Assembly: GCA_964655525.1 (NCBI GenBank)
Contig: CAZZNE010000001.1
Span: 62,001 to 126,000, forward strand
Length of the DNA: 64,000 bases
Direction: 5' to 3'
From: DLAJ01 sp964655525
GTDB lineage: Bacteria > Bacillota > Clostridia > Lachnospirales > Lachnospiraceae
A program made the translations under genes and the position numbers. Each line of letters begins with the position of its first letter. Position 1 is the first letter of the stretch. Positions 8,538 to 17,270 of the stretch are shown here, in pieces. The notes beneath the pieces are model-generated. The model did no database searches. It saw only the letters and a list, made by a program, of their open reading frames with translations, and was not told the DNA's origin.

Positions 8538-10022
8538 ATGAAAAAGAAAAATCGGATCAATAAGATAGCCGCTGCCCTTCTTGGGGCGATCGTGTTCCTG
8601 CTTGTACCGGCTGAGGCAGTACAGGCGGAAGAACTTCCGTATGATACCTACAATTACAACTACCGAGAGGATTTTGTGATCACTCCCGCGGCGTACGTGC
8701 CGAACGGTTCGGTCACCGGCTTAAGCGTCGGTACGACCGAATTTAAGGAGCCGCAGGATTTCTGCGTGGCGCCTGACGGGCTGGTATATGTGGCGGATAC
8801 GGGCAATAACCGGATCGTGGTCCTAAATCATGAGATGACCGAGATGGTGAGGGAAATTGCCACGTTTGACAGGAATGGTACGACGGATACGTTTAACGCA
8901 CCTTACGGCGTATGCATTTCCGAAAACATGGAGCTTTATATTGCGGATTCCAATAACAGAAGAGTCGTGGTGTTGACGCCGGAAGGCGAATTCATTAAGA
9001 TCGTCGATAATCCGCAGTCAGAGATCTTAGAGGATAATTTTGATTTTATTCCGCTTAAGGTAACCGTGGATTATGCAGACCGTGTTTATGTCATTGCAAA
9101 AAACGCATTTGAAGGAATTTTAGTATTTGAGAGCAATGGAGATTTTACCGGATATTTCGGAACGATTGAAGTAAAGATCACTTTGTGGGAGAAGTTTTGG
9201 AGGAGGCTCGCAAGCAAGGAAGAGCGTTCCAAATCCCAGCTCTATATTCCGACAGAATTTACGGGAATCGATGTGGATGACGGCGGATTTATTTACGCCT
9301 CCAATATTGATTCGGAAGGCGTGCAGGCAGTCAGACGGTTAAACCCGCAGGGGAAGGACGTCATTCAGAAGGGCGAGAACGGGAATGTCGGCGGCGATAT
9401 TCGGATCGGTATGTACGGCGATTACAGCGGTCCGTCCCAGATCACGGATGTGGTATACCGCGATAAGGGAATTTACTCCCTGCTGGACAGAAGGCGGGGC
9501 AGAATTTTTACCTATGATAAAGAGGGAAATCTTCTCTACATCTTCGGCGGTCTCGGTACACAGGAAGGAACGTTCAACGTGCCTGTTGCGATCGAATCGA
9601 TCGATGGGGAGATCATTGTATTAGACGCATATTATGGCGCGATCTTAAGATTTAAGGAAACTAGCTACGGTGCGCTCATCAACGAGGCAGTCGGGCTGCG
9701 TTTCGACGGTGACGAGACGGAAGCAATCGAAAAATGGGAAGAGGTATTACGGTTAGACGCAAACAATGAGCTTGCCAATACCGGTATCGGAAAGGCCTAT
9801 TTAACGGCGGGAGAGAACCGCCTTGCGATGGAATACTTAGAGCTTGGCATGAACCGGAAGTATTACTCCATTGCATGGAAACGGTACCGAAACGAGCTTC
9901 TGGCAAAGAATATGAACATGATCATGACCGTGGTAGTCGTACTCATCATCGCATGGGTCGTATACCGGAAATTGCGTAAGAAAAAGAAAGGTAAAACGGA
10001 CGGGGAAGGAGGGCTTATCTGA
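8538..10022 (+). CDS. Membrane-anchored extracellular NHL-repeat beta-propeller with TPR and C-terminal transmembrane helix
   Basis: 494 residues from ATG 8538, which has GGGAGGGAG 5 bases upstream; an in-frame TTG at 8520 is less likely. Residues 1-27 are a signal peptide (AEAVQA). NHL-type blades follow, for example FCVAPDGLVYVADTGNNRIVVL and the ELYIADSNNRRVVVL segment. Residues about 385-460 resemble tetratricopeptide helices (AIEKWEEVLRLDANNELA). A hydrophobic helix at about 462-478 is followed by KLRKKKKGK, giving an outside propeller and a short inside tail. No enzyme motif is visible. The gene overlaps the Yip1-like gene by one base (TGATG). Location between permease pairs suggests a scaffold or sensor for glycan uptake, which is inference. 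Confidence 0.75.
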   Translation: MKKKNRINKIAAALLGAIVFLLVPAEAVQAEELPYDTYNYNYREDFVITPAAYVPNGSVTGLSVGTTEFKEPQDFCVAPDGLVYVADTGNNRIVVLNHEMTEMVREIATFDRNGTTDTFNAPYGVCISENMELYIADSNNRRVVVLTPEGEFIKIVDNPQSEILEDNFDFIPLKVTVDYADRVYVIAKNAFEGILVFESNGDFTGYFGTIEVKITLWEKFWRRLASKEERSKSQLYIPTEFTGIDVDDGGFIYASNIDSEGVQAVRRLNPQGKDVIQKGENGNVGGDIRIGMYGDYSGPSQITDVVYRDKGIYSLLDRRRGRIFTYDKEGNLLYIFGGLGTQEGTFNVPVAIESIDGEIIVLDAYYGAILRFKETSYGALINEAVGLRFDGDETEAIEKWEEVLRLDANNELANTGIGKAYLTAGENRLAMEYLELGMNRKYYSIAWKRYRNELLAKNMNMIMTVVVVLIIAWVVYRKLRKKKKGKTDGEGGLI

Positions 10023-10654
10023 TGAAACAGTTATTTTCCAAGGACAAATGGAAATATGCATTTTACACCGTAAGCCATCCGGCGGACGGATATTATGAGA
10101 TTCGGCACAGAGAACGCGGAAGCGTTCCGATCGCGATCCTGCTTGTCGTTCTCTTTTCGATCAGCTTTTCCATCAACCGCATATCGGCAAGCTTTATTGT
10201 CAATGACATTGATCCGCTTACCATCAATCTGTTGAGCGAATTGGCTTCGGTGCTTTTGTTATATCTGCTGTTCTGTGTCGGAAACTGGTCGATCACCTGT
10301 TTGATGAACGGCGAGGGCAGATTAAAGGATATTGCGATCGCACTTGGGTATGCGATGATCCCGATGATCGTCTGCATGAATATCGGAACCATCTTCAGCC
10401 ACGCGGTAGCGGCGGACGAAGGAGCGTTCTACTTCATGATCATCGGAATCGGGATCGCTTATGGGCTGTTCATGATGTTGATAGGAGTCATGGAGGTTCA
10501 CAATTATACATTAGGTAAGACGCTGATCACAATTTTCCTTACCTTTGTTGCAATTTTTATTATAATTTTCGTTGTGTTATTGGTAATGGATCTGATCAAT
10601 CAGGTATACAGTTTCTTCTACAGTATTTATCAGGAACTGCTATTTAGGGCGTAA
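10022..10654 (+). CDS. Yip1-domain multipass membrane protein
   Basis: 210 residues with about five hydrophobic segments. The N-terminus FYTVSHPADGYYEIRHRERGS precedes the first membrane helix and the run GNWSITCLMNGEGRLKDIAIALGYAMIP matches the Yip1/YIP1 family as I know it. No catalytic motif is seen and the bacterial role is unknown. It overlaps the preceding NHL gene by one base and is followed 15 bases later by the DUF5696-like gene behind GGGGGAGG. The tight packing shows it belongs to the uptake operon, and an accessory role for the neighbouring NHL and DUF5696 proteins is plausible. Confidence 0.72.
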   Translation: MKQLFSKDKWKYAFYTVSHPADGYYEIRHRERGSVPIAILLVVLFSISFSINRISASFIVNDIDPLTINLLSELASVLLLYLLFCVGNWSITCLMNGEGRLKDIAIALGYAMIPMIVCMNIGTIFSHAVAADEGAFYFMIIGIGIAYGLFMMLIGVMEVHNYTLGKTLITIFLTFVAIFIIIFVVLLVMDLINQVYSFFYSIYQELLFRA

Positions 10655-10669
10655 GGGGGAGGACATAAG

Positions 10670-13249
10670 ATGCGGAAAAGTAAAAAAATCCTGATCAGTG
10701 TTGTAAGCCTTGTCGCAGCAGTCGTCCTGATATGGCTTGTGTATTATCTGGTACATTTTTATTTTTACAATCACTATAGAGATTATCTTACCTCCTATGA
10801 TTATGAGGAGGGAAAAGAGTTCACGCCGATCGCGGAAAGTACGGCTGATGTGGAAGGCATGGTGCTTGCCGCGCAGAACGGTACGTTAAAGTTGTATGTG
10901 AATACGGAGACGGGGGAAGCCGCTTTTGTGGATACCCGTAACGGTCAGATCATCTATACGAATCCGCCGGACGCGGATGACGATGCGATCGCGAATAAGA
11001 CCAATACGAATTACATGAAATCCCAGTTGATCGTGGACTATTTCAATACGGCGAGAACACAGGGAACCTATGATTCTTTCAGCTATTGTGTTGAACAGGG
11101 AGACCAGCTTGAGATCGAGTCGATTGAAAACGGCGTGCGTTTCATCTATACGTTTGGCGACCTGTCGGCATCAACGGGTATTGTACCGATGTATATCAGT
11201 GCGGATGCACTGGATGCGGTCTGTGCCGCATTGGATGAGGAAGGGGCCAAATTCGTAAGAACGAAATTTAAGGAAAGCAGTGTGGCGGATGATTATATGG
11301 AGTTGTTGGAATCCGCGCAAAAAGGAGCGTCACAGATCCTTAAGCTGAACCGTTATTTTGAGGAAGCAGGTTTCACGCAGGATGATTACAATCGCGAGAT
11401 GGAAGGATCGGGCGTGGAGGGCGCTGTCCCGATTTCCTTTGAAATCCCGTTGGAATACCGTTTGGTCGGGGATGCTGTGGAAGTGTCCATCCCGATGAGT
11501 GCGGTAAAGGAAAACGGCGGCGGTGCGATCTTCCGTATTTCCATGTTACGTTTCCTTGGCGCGGCGGGAACCGATGAGAACGGTTATCTCCTTGTGCCGA
11601 ACGGTTCCGGCTCCATCATCAATTTTAACAACGGAAAGACGACGGCGCAGCCGTATTCGGAATACGTTTACGGAATCGATCCGCTTGCAGCGGAGCTGAC
11701 GGTCCGTGAGAATGCCGAGAATGTCAAGATGGCACTGTTCGGCATCTTCCGTGAGGACAGTTCCGTATTCGCCACGATCGAGAGAGGCGGAGCGATGGCA
11801 TATTTGAGCGCGAGCGTCTCGGGCAGGGTCAATGAGTACAATTACGTTTATCCGACTTTCGTGTTAAGAGGAAACGAAAAATTAGAGATGTTCGGTACGA
11901 CGGGTAACGAGGCGGACTTGCCGATCGTTGAGAAACATTATTATGATCAGAATCTGACGGTCAGATATACGATGTTGACCGAGGAGCATGCAGGCTATGT
12001 CGGTGCGGCGAATTATTACAGGGACCGCCTGATCAGCGAAGGCGTGCTGACGCCGAACAATGCAGACGGGGACATCAAATTCTATTATGACGTGATTGGC
12101 GGGATTGAAAAGATCAAGTTCTTCCTCGGCGTGCGTTACAGAGGACTTTACGCCATGACTGATTTTGACGAAGCAATCGAAATATCGAATGACCTTGCGG
12201 CAAACGGGATTTCCAATCAGGTCATGAATTATCAGGGCTGGTGTAACGGCGGGTATTATCATGACGTTCTGAATAAGATCAGGGTTCCGTGGCGCTTGGG
12301 AGGCAGATCGGGCTTAGAGGATTTAAGTGCGGCGGTAGCTGCAAACGGCGGAACGTTCTATGCAGACGTAGCGTTTCAACGCGTGACAGAAATTTCCGAT
12401 CGCTACAGCGAAGGAAACGAGACAGCCAGATATTACGGCGCGGGTTATATCGCGGAGTTCGGACTGGTCAATCCGTCAACGCTGCGTCAGACATCAGGCT
12501 TAGGATGGACAGAGAATCAGTTTTATCTCGTTTCACCGAAGTTCCTTGTGCGCTATGTGGAGAAGTTCGCAGACAAGATCGACCGATACGACATTAGCGG
12601 TATTTCCTTAAGAGATCTTGGCAATCAGCTGCATTCCGATAAAAAGCGGACGAATGTCATTGATCGTACCGCGGCGCAGGATGTCGTGGAGGCAGAGCTT
12701 CAGAATTTGGAAGACACCGGTAAGTTGTTGATGGTAAATGGGGGAAATGATTATTCTTTTGCGTATGCAAATGACATCATTAACGCACCGCTGACGGATA
12801 ATGATTACTATATTGTGGACCAGACGATCCCGTTCTACGAGATGCTCATACACGGTTGCATTGATTACTCCGGTTCGGTCATCAACTTAAGCGATACGTT
12901 CGACAGAACGGAAACGGTTCTGAATCTGATTGAGACGGGCGCGTCGCCGCACTTTGTATTCACGTGGGAGAATTCCAACGAGATGAAGAACACGGGTATC
13001 AGCCGTTTTTACTCGACCACGTATACGAATTGGAAGCAGGAGGCGCTTGCCGTTTACGACGAGGTGAACGGGGTATTAAGTCACGTGAACGGGGCGACGA
13101 TCGTGAACCATGTGATCTATGCAAACGGCGTACGTGCGATCACCTACAGCAACGGCGTTACGATTTATGTGAATACGGGTACTGCGAGCCAGACGGTGGA
13201 CGGTGTGACCGTTCCGGCACGGGGCTATGAGATGGGAGGCGTTCATTGA
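10670..13249 (+). CDS. DUF5696-like large membrane-anchored ectoprotein
   Basis: 859 residues. One hydrophobic helix at about 7-28 (ILISVVSLVAAVVLIWLVYYL) anchors a large extracellular part. The region around 270-470 is rich in beta strands (VSIPMSAVKENGGG, LLVPNGSGSIINFNNGK). From about 475 the sequence reads like a glycosidase-type barrel (GVRYRGLYAMTDFDEA, WRLGGRSGLEDL, ISLRDLGNQLHSDKKR), but I cannot point to catalytic residues. I recognise it as DUF5696, a family seen next to CUT1 transporters in Lachnospiraceae and Paenibacillaceae (from memory). The stop overlaps the next permease start (TGATG). It could be an uncharacterised glycoside hydrolase or a glycan-holding protein. Confidence 0.68.
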   Translation: MRKSKKILISVVSLVAAVVLIWLVYYLVHFYFYNHYRDYLTSYDYEEGKEFTPIAESTADVEGMVLAAQNGTLKLYVNTETGEAAFVDTRNGQIIYTNPPDADDDAIANKTNTNYMKSQLIVDYFNTARTQGTYDSFSYCVEQGDQLEIESIENGVRFIYTFGDLSASTGIVPMYISADALDAVCAALDEEGAKFVRTKFKESSVADDYMELLESAQKGASQILKLNRYFEEAGFTQDDYNREMEGSGVEGAVPISFEIPLEYRLVGDAVEVSIPMSAVKENGGGAIFRISMLRFLGAAGTDENGYLLVPNGSGSIINFNNGKTTAQPYSEYVYGIDPLAAELTVRENAENVKMALFGIFREDSSVFATIERGGAMAYLSASVSGRVNEYNYVYPTFVLRGNEKLEMFGTTGNEADLPIVEKHYYDQNLTVRYTMLTEEHAGYVGAANYYRDRLISEGVLTPNNADGDIKFYYDVIGGIEKIKFFLGVRYRGLYAMTDFDEAIEISNDLAANGISNQVMNYQGWCNGGYYHDVLNKIRVPWRLGGRSGLEDLSAAVAANGGTFYADVAFQRVTEISDRYSEGNETARYYGAGYIAEFGLVNPSTLRQTSGLGWTENQFYLVSPKFLVRYVEKFADKIDRYDISGISLRDLGNQLHSDKKRTNVIDRTAAQDVVEAELQNLEDTGKLLMVNGGNDYSFAYANDIINAPLTDNDYYIVDQTIPFYEMLIHGCIDYSGSVINLSDTFDRTETVLNLIETGASPHFVFTWENSNEMKNTGISRFYSTTYTNWKQEALAVYDEVNGVLSHVNGATIVNHVIYANGVRAITYSNGVTIYVNTGTASQTVDGVTVPARGYEMGGVH

Positions 13250-14166
13250 TGAAAAAGAAAAAAAGAAAAATGACTCTCACAAGAAAACGTGCCATTACCG
13301 GTTATCTCTTTATCATGCCATGGCTGATCGGTTTCCTGTGGTTTTATGCACGAAGCTTATTTATGACGGTGCAGTTTTCCTTAAACGTACTGGAGGTAAA
13401 GCCGGGAGGCGGCTACACGCTGACGTTTGCGGGGCTTGATAATTTTATTTATGCGTTCCGCGCACATGCATCGTTTAAGCAGATATTGACAACTTCTGTT
13501 GCCAATATGCTGATCGATGTACCGCTGATCACATTTTTCAGTTTGTTTATGGCGCTGCTGCTCAATAAGAAATTCCCTGGAAGAACACTTGTCCGGGCAA
13601 TCTTCTTCCTGCCGGTTATTTTGAATTCAGAGGCGATCACGGATGCGATGGATTTGGCGCGCAGCATGATGAGCGGCGGAATGTCCAATGCGGCGGCAGA
13701 GGTCGCGGAGGCGGCTTCCAGCGGTGTGAGCATCGAATACTATATTCAAATGTTCGGTTCGCTCGGTCTGCCGATGGGGGTTATCGAGTATGTCATGGGC
13801 GCGGTTGCCCGGATCAGTGAGATCATCAATGCCTCGGGCGTACAGATCATCATTTTTATCGCGGCGCTGCAGTCCATACCGGGTTCCATGTATGAGGTAG
13901 CAAAGATCGAGGGCGCGACGGGGTATGAAACGTTTTGGAAGGTAACGTTCCCGATGGTCATGCCCCATATCATCACAAACGTGGTCTATACCGTGGTGGA
14001 CAGCTTCGCGGATTCTGAAGTTGTTGAGCTGGCGTATAATACGGCGTTTACCTATAATAATTACGGATTAAGCTCCGTGATGAGTCTGGTTTCTACCGTG
14101 GTTACCTGTCTGATCCTGGTGATCGTATGCCGGTTCATACAGAAGCGGGCGTTCTACTATAACTAA
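13249..14166 (+). CDS. CUT1-type sugar ABC transporter permease (MalF-like), pair B
   Basis: 305 residues from ATG 13249, which overlaps the previous stop (TGATG) and has GGGAGG 9 bases upstream. A basic start (KKKKRKMTLTRKR) precedes the first helix. There are six hydrophobic segments, with an unusually long Ala/Ser/Met-rich loop at about 130-170 between the third and fourth. The EAA loop reads SMYEVAKIEGATGYETFWKVTFPMV. It forms the second channel with the permease at 14184. The binding protein for this channel is probably the lipoprotein at 17271. Confidence 0.9.
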   Translation: MKKKKRKMTLTRKRAITGYLFIMPWLIGFLWFYARSLFMTVQFSLNVLEVKPGGGYTLTFAGLDNFIYAFRAHASFKQILTTSVANMLIDVPLITFFSLFMALLLNKKFPGRTLVRAIFFLPVILNSEAITDAMDLARSMMSGGMSNAAAEVAEAASSGVSIEYYIQMFGSLGLPMGVIEYVMGAVARISEIINASGVQIIIFIAALQSIPGSMYEVAKIEGATGYETFWKVTFPMVMPHIITNVVYTVVDSFADSEVVELAYNTAFTYNNYGLSSVMSLVSTVVTCLILVIVCRFIQKRAFYYN

Positions 14167-14183
14167 GAAAGGAGGAAAAAGAA

Positions 14184-15212
14184 ATGGCGAAGACAACAAA
14201 GGCAGCAAAGAATACAAAAGCATTTTCCGTACAAAAGCTGAAGGAACAATACGCGGCACTCAAGACGGATACACAGTTTGCCAATGACAGAAAGCGCTGG
14301 CAGTCCAATGGTAAGGGCTTTCTCATCGGTTTGCTGAAGTTTTTATTGATCGTCGGTGTCAGCTATGTGATCTTAGGGCCGGTGCTTGGCATTATTTCAA
14401 GTTCTTTTTTCTCCAATGCCGATAACTATAACCCGATGGTATATATGATCCCGCAGGAGCCGACGCTTGAGCGCTATTCCTTGGCGAGCAAGTATCTGCA
14501 ATACTGGAAAACCGTGAGCAATTCACTGATCTACTCGGTTACGCTCATGGTGATTCAGGTATGCATTTGCTCCATGGTCGGATACGGTTTTGCAAGATAT
14601 AAGTTTCCTCTCAAAAATTTGCTTTTCGGATTAGTGGTGGTGATGATCGTTATGCCGACGCACACGATCATGTTACCGCTTTATATGACGTTTGCAAACT
14701 TTGATGTGCTTGGCATTATCAGCCTTATCAAAGGAGCGCCGGTCAATATCCTGACAACGCCCATTCCGGTATATATCATGACGGCGTTCGGATGCGGCTT
14801 GCGTTCGGGACTTTATATCTACATTTTCAATCAGTTTTTCCGCGGTCTGCCGAAGGAGATCGAGGAGGCGGCGTTTGTGGACGGTGCGGGCACATGGTAC
14901 ACCTATTTCCGTATCATGCTTGTCAACGCAATGCCCTCTGTCATTACCGTGGCGATCTTTTCCATGGTATGGCAGTACAATGATACATTTTATGGGAAGT
15001 TATTTTTGATCAGCGATGATATAATGATCAGTAAGAAGATCGCAGGGCTGACGGCCAGCATATCGACGAATGAGAAGATCTATGATCCTGCCATTCAGCA
15101 GCTGTATTTGGATGCCGGCATTGTGCTCGTGATGCTTCCGGTGCTTATCATTTACATTGCTCTTCAAAAATACTTTATAGAGGGAGTTGAGCGAAGCGGT
15201 ATTGTCGGTTAA
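14184..15212 (+). CDS. CUT1-type sugar ABC transporter permease (MalG-like), pair B
   Basis: 342 residues behind a strong AAAGGAGG ribosome binding site, 17 bases after its partner. It carries an N-terminal Lys-rich extension of about 45 residues before the first membrane helix, longer than usual for MalG proteins. The EAA loop reads EIEEAAFVDGAGTWYTYFRIMLVNAMP. Six hydrophobic segments are present. With the 13249 product it makes the second transporter of the locus. Two complete permease pairs around one set of accessory genes suggests either two substrates or a duplicated uptake route. Confidence 0.9.
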   Translation: MAKTTKAAKNTKAFSVQKLKEQYAALKTDTQFANDRKRWQSNGKGFLIGLLKFLLIVGVSYVILGPVLGIISSSFFSNADNYNPMVYMIPQEPTLERYSLASKYLQYWKTVSNSLIYSVTLMVIQVCICSMVGYGFARYKFPLKNLLFGLVVVMIVMPTHTIMLPLYMTFANFDVLGIISLIKGAPVNILTTPIPVYIMTAFGCGLRSGLYIYIFNQFFRGLPKEIEEAAFVDGAGTWYTYFRIMLVNAMPSVITVAIFSMVWQYNDTFYGKLFLISDDIMISKKIAGLTASISTNEKIYDPAIQQLYLDAGIVLVMLPVLIIYIALQKYFIEGVERSGIVG

Positions 15213-15270
15213 ACGGCGGGACGCTCTGCTCGTAACAATTCAACGATACTAAATAAGGAGGATGAAAAAG

Positions 15271-17169
15271 TTGAAGGCAAAAAAACTCTTAGCATTATTC
15301 CTTGCGGCAGCGATGACCTTTGCGATGGTCGGCTGCGGCGGTAATGATGCCGAAACAGACGCACCGTCTGATACGAATCAGACGGATGACGCAGCACCGA
15401 CGGAGGCTCCGACAGAAGCTCCGACGGAAGCACCTTCCGATGATGTAACGACCCCTGCAGCTACTGAGGCAAGCATCGATTTCGAGGATGGTGCATACGG
15501 TTTCGCTTATTGCGATACCAAAATTGCAGGCGGTACCGGCCCTGCGGAGCTTTCCGTAGTGGACTTCAACGGTTCCAAGGCATTACAGGTAGTACCGGGC
15601 GGTAAATTCCCCTGCGTGGCAATGCCGGTTGACCAGCTTTTGGGCGACAAGGCAGGCGATGTGGCAACGGTTGATGTGACGATCGGAATTGCAAGTCCCG
15701 ACGGTAATTTCTATGCTGTATCCGGAAATCTTTACAGCATGATCAGCGGCGGCAAGAACGGTCAGGCATGGAGCGTGTATCTTGACACGGCAAATCCGAA
15801 GACTGTAACTTATATGGTTCCGGATGGCGCGTCTTTTGCAGCAGGCGATGTGTTTGCCATTTCTATGGAAACGGATAACTGCAAGAGCGAGACCGGCAGT
15901 CAGACAACGCTCTACATTGACAACATCACCTTTAAGGATGCATCTGGCAATGTGCTTGCAGCGGATACTTCTGTTGTGGTAGCGGCCGCTGATGATGAGG
16001 CAGACCCGAATCTTCTGGTATTAAAGGATGTGGTTGAGATTGAGGGCTTTGCAGCAAGCGCAGGCGGCTGGGCGCAGGCAGGTATTGACTTAACTGAGGA
16101 ACAGAAAGCGCTCTTTGTACCGGGCTCTGTCATTGAGATCGATTACAACGGCGAGACGCCGGTATGGCTTGTAGCAATCTGCGGCGAGGAGCAGGTGAAC
16201 CCGATGGGCGGCTGGCTGCGCGGCGTAGATCAGAATACCTTTATTCCGAACGCTTACATAGGAGACGGCAAGATCCAGTATCGCTATGAGGATCTGGTAG
16301 AATTCTTTGGTGAGGATTACGGTCAGTATCTGAATACGTTACAGTGCGAAGCTGCCAATGACTGGGAAGTATTCGGCATGAGAGTCGGTACGGACAGCGG
16401 TCTGGTAACAGTAGGCGGCACGGAGCTTGAGGGCTTTGCGGTAAGCGCAGGCGCTTGGGCACAGGCAGGTATCGACCTGACTGAGGAACAGAAGGCACTC
16501 TTTGTACCGGGCGCTGTTATTGAGATCGAGTACAGCAGTGATACACCGGTATGGCTTGTAGCAATCTGCGGCGAGGAGCAGGTGAACCCGATGGGCGGCT
16601 GGCTGCGCGGTGTAAATCAGGAGACCTTCGAGGTTGACGGCGCGGTAGGAGACGGTGTTGTTCAGTACACCTACGAGCAGTTGGTACCGTACTTTGGCGA
16701 GGATTACGGTCAGTATCTGAATACGTTACAGTGTGAGTCACAGAGTGATTGGGAAGTGTATAGCGTAAGAGTAGGAAAACCGATCGTTCCGGCTAAGAAT
16801 GTAACAGAGATTGACGGCTTTGCAGCAAGTGCAGGCGGCTGGGCACAGGCAGGTATCGACCTGACAGAGGAGCAGAAAGCGCTCTTTGTACCGGGCTGTG
16901 TGATCAATATCGAGTACAGCGGCGAGACGCCGGTATGGCTTGTAGCAATCTGCGGCGAGGAGCAGGTGAATCCGATGGGCGGCTGGCTGCGCGGTGTAAA
17001 TCAGGAGACCTTCGAGGTTGACGGCGCGGTAGGAGACGGTATCGTTCAGTACACCTACGAGCAGTTAGTACCGTACTTCGGAGAAGACTTTGGTCAGTAT
17101 CTGAATACGTTACAGTGCGAGGCACAGAACGACTGGGAAGTTTATGGTATGTCTGTAGGTATGCAGTAA
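15271..17169 (+). CDS. Surface lipoprotein with one CBM-like module and three near-identical repeat modules, no catalytic domain
   Basis: About 632 residues from TTG 15271, which is 9 bases after AAGGAGG; the ATG at 15262 sits against the Shine-Dalgarno sequence and is a less likely start. The signal ends in a lipobox (AMVGC). An acidic Asp/Thr/Pro/Glu linker, including APTEAPTEAPTEAP, leads to a beta-rich module at about 70-245 (IDFEDGAYGFAYCDTK). Three modules of about 125 residues follow, each with GFAxSAGxWAQAGIDLTEEQ, TPVWLVAICGEEQ and VNPMGGWLRGV. No enzyme motif is visible. A non-catalytic glycan-capture role is inferred from aromatic-rich repeats and from the position between permeases and binding protein. 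Confidence 0.72.
   Translation: MKAKKLLALFLAAAMTFAMVGCGGNDAETDAPSDTNQTDDAAPTEAPTEAPTEAPSDDVTTPAATEASIDFEDGAYGFAYCDTKIAGGTGPAELSVVDFNGSKALQVVPGGKFPCVAMPVDQLLGDKAGDVATVDVTIGIASPDGNFYAVSGNLYSMISGGKNGQAWSVYLDTANPKTVTYMVPDGASFAAGDVFAISMETDNCKSETGSQTTLYIDNITFKDASGNVLAADTSVVVAAADDEADPNLLVLKDVVEIEGFAASAGGWAQAGIDLTEEQKALFVPGSVIEIDYNGETPVWLVAICGEEQVNPMGGWLRGVDQNTFIPNAYIGDGKIQYRYEDLVEFFGEDYGQYLNTLQCEAANDWEVFGMRVGTDSGLVTVGGTELEGFAVSAGAWAQAGIDLTEEQKALFVPGAVIEIEYSSDTPVWLVAICGEEQVNPMGGWLRGVNQETFEVDGAVGDGVVQYTYEQLVPYFGEDYGQYLNTLQCESQSDWEVYSVRVGKPIVPAKNVTEIDGFAASAGGWAQAGIDLTEEQKALFVPGCVINIEYSGETPVWLVAICGEEQVNPMGGWLRGVNQETFEVDGAVGDGIVQYTYEQLVPYFGEDFGQYLNTLQCEAQNDWEVYGMSVGMQ
16030..17166 (+). repeat. Three tandem in-gene direct repeats of about 370-390 bp
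   Basis: The copies run roughly 16030-16400, 16415-16780 and 16797-17166. All three share long stretches identical at DNA level around ACGCCGGTATGGCTTGTAGC (16152, 16545, 16929) and the bases that follow through the GGCTGGCTGCGCGG segment. Copies 2 and 3 are closer to each other, both encoding NQETFEVDGAVGDG. Synonymous sites are also conserved, which points to recent duplication or gene conversion, not only to protein-level selection. Confidence 0.85.
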
Positions 17170-17190
17170 GATCGCAGAATAGGTAACACA

Positions 17191-17230
17191 AAACCGCTGG
17201 GCGGCGGGATCGTATTGCCGCCCGCGGTTT
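17191..17230 (+). other. GC-rich hairpin between the repeat lipoprotein and the binding protein
   Basis: AAACCGC-T-GGGCGGC pairs with GCCGCCC-GCGGTTT around an 11-base loop, 14 bp in all with one bulged T. No T-run follows, so it is a poor terminator. It lies 21 bases after the lipoprotein stop and 41 before the binding-protein start. It may protect the upstream message or partly reduce read-through. Confidence 0.6.
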
Positions 17231-17270
17231 CCCTAATGATATTCATGAAAAAAAGGAGGAATTATATAGC

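Noticed and set aside
16030..17166. Three regular repeats that could be mistaken for a CRISPR-like or satellite array
   Set aside because: Units are about 370-390 bp, remain in one reading frame and encode a repeated protein module.
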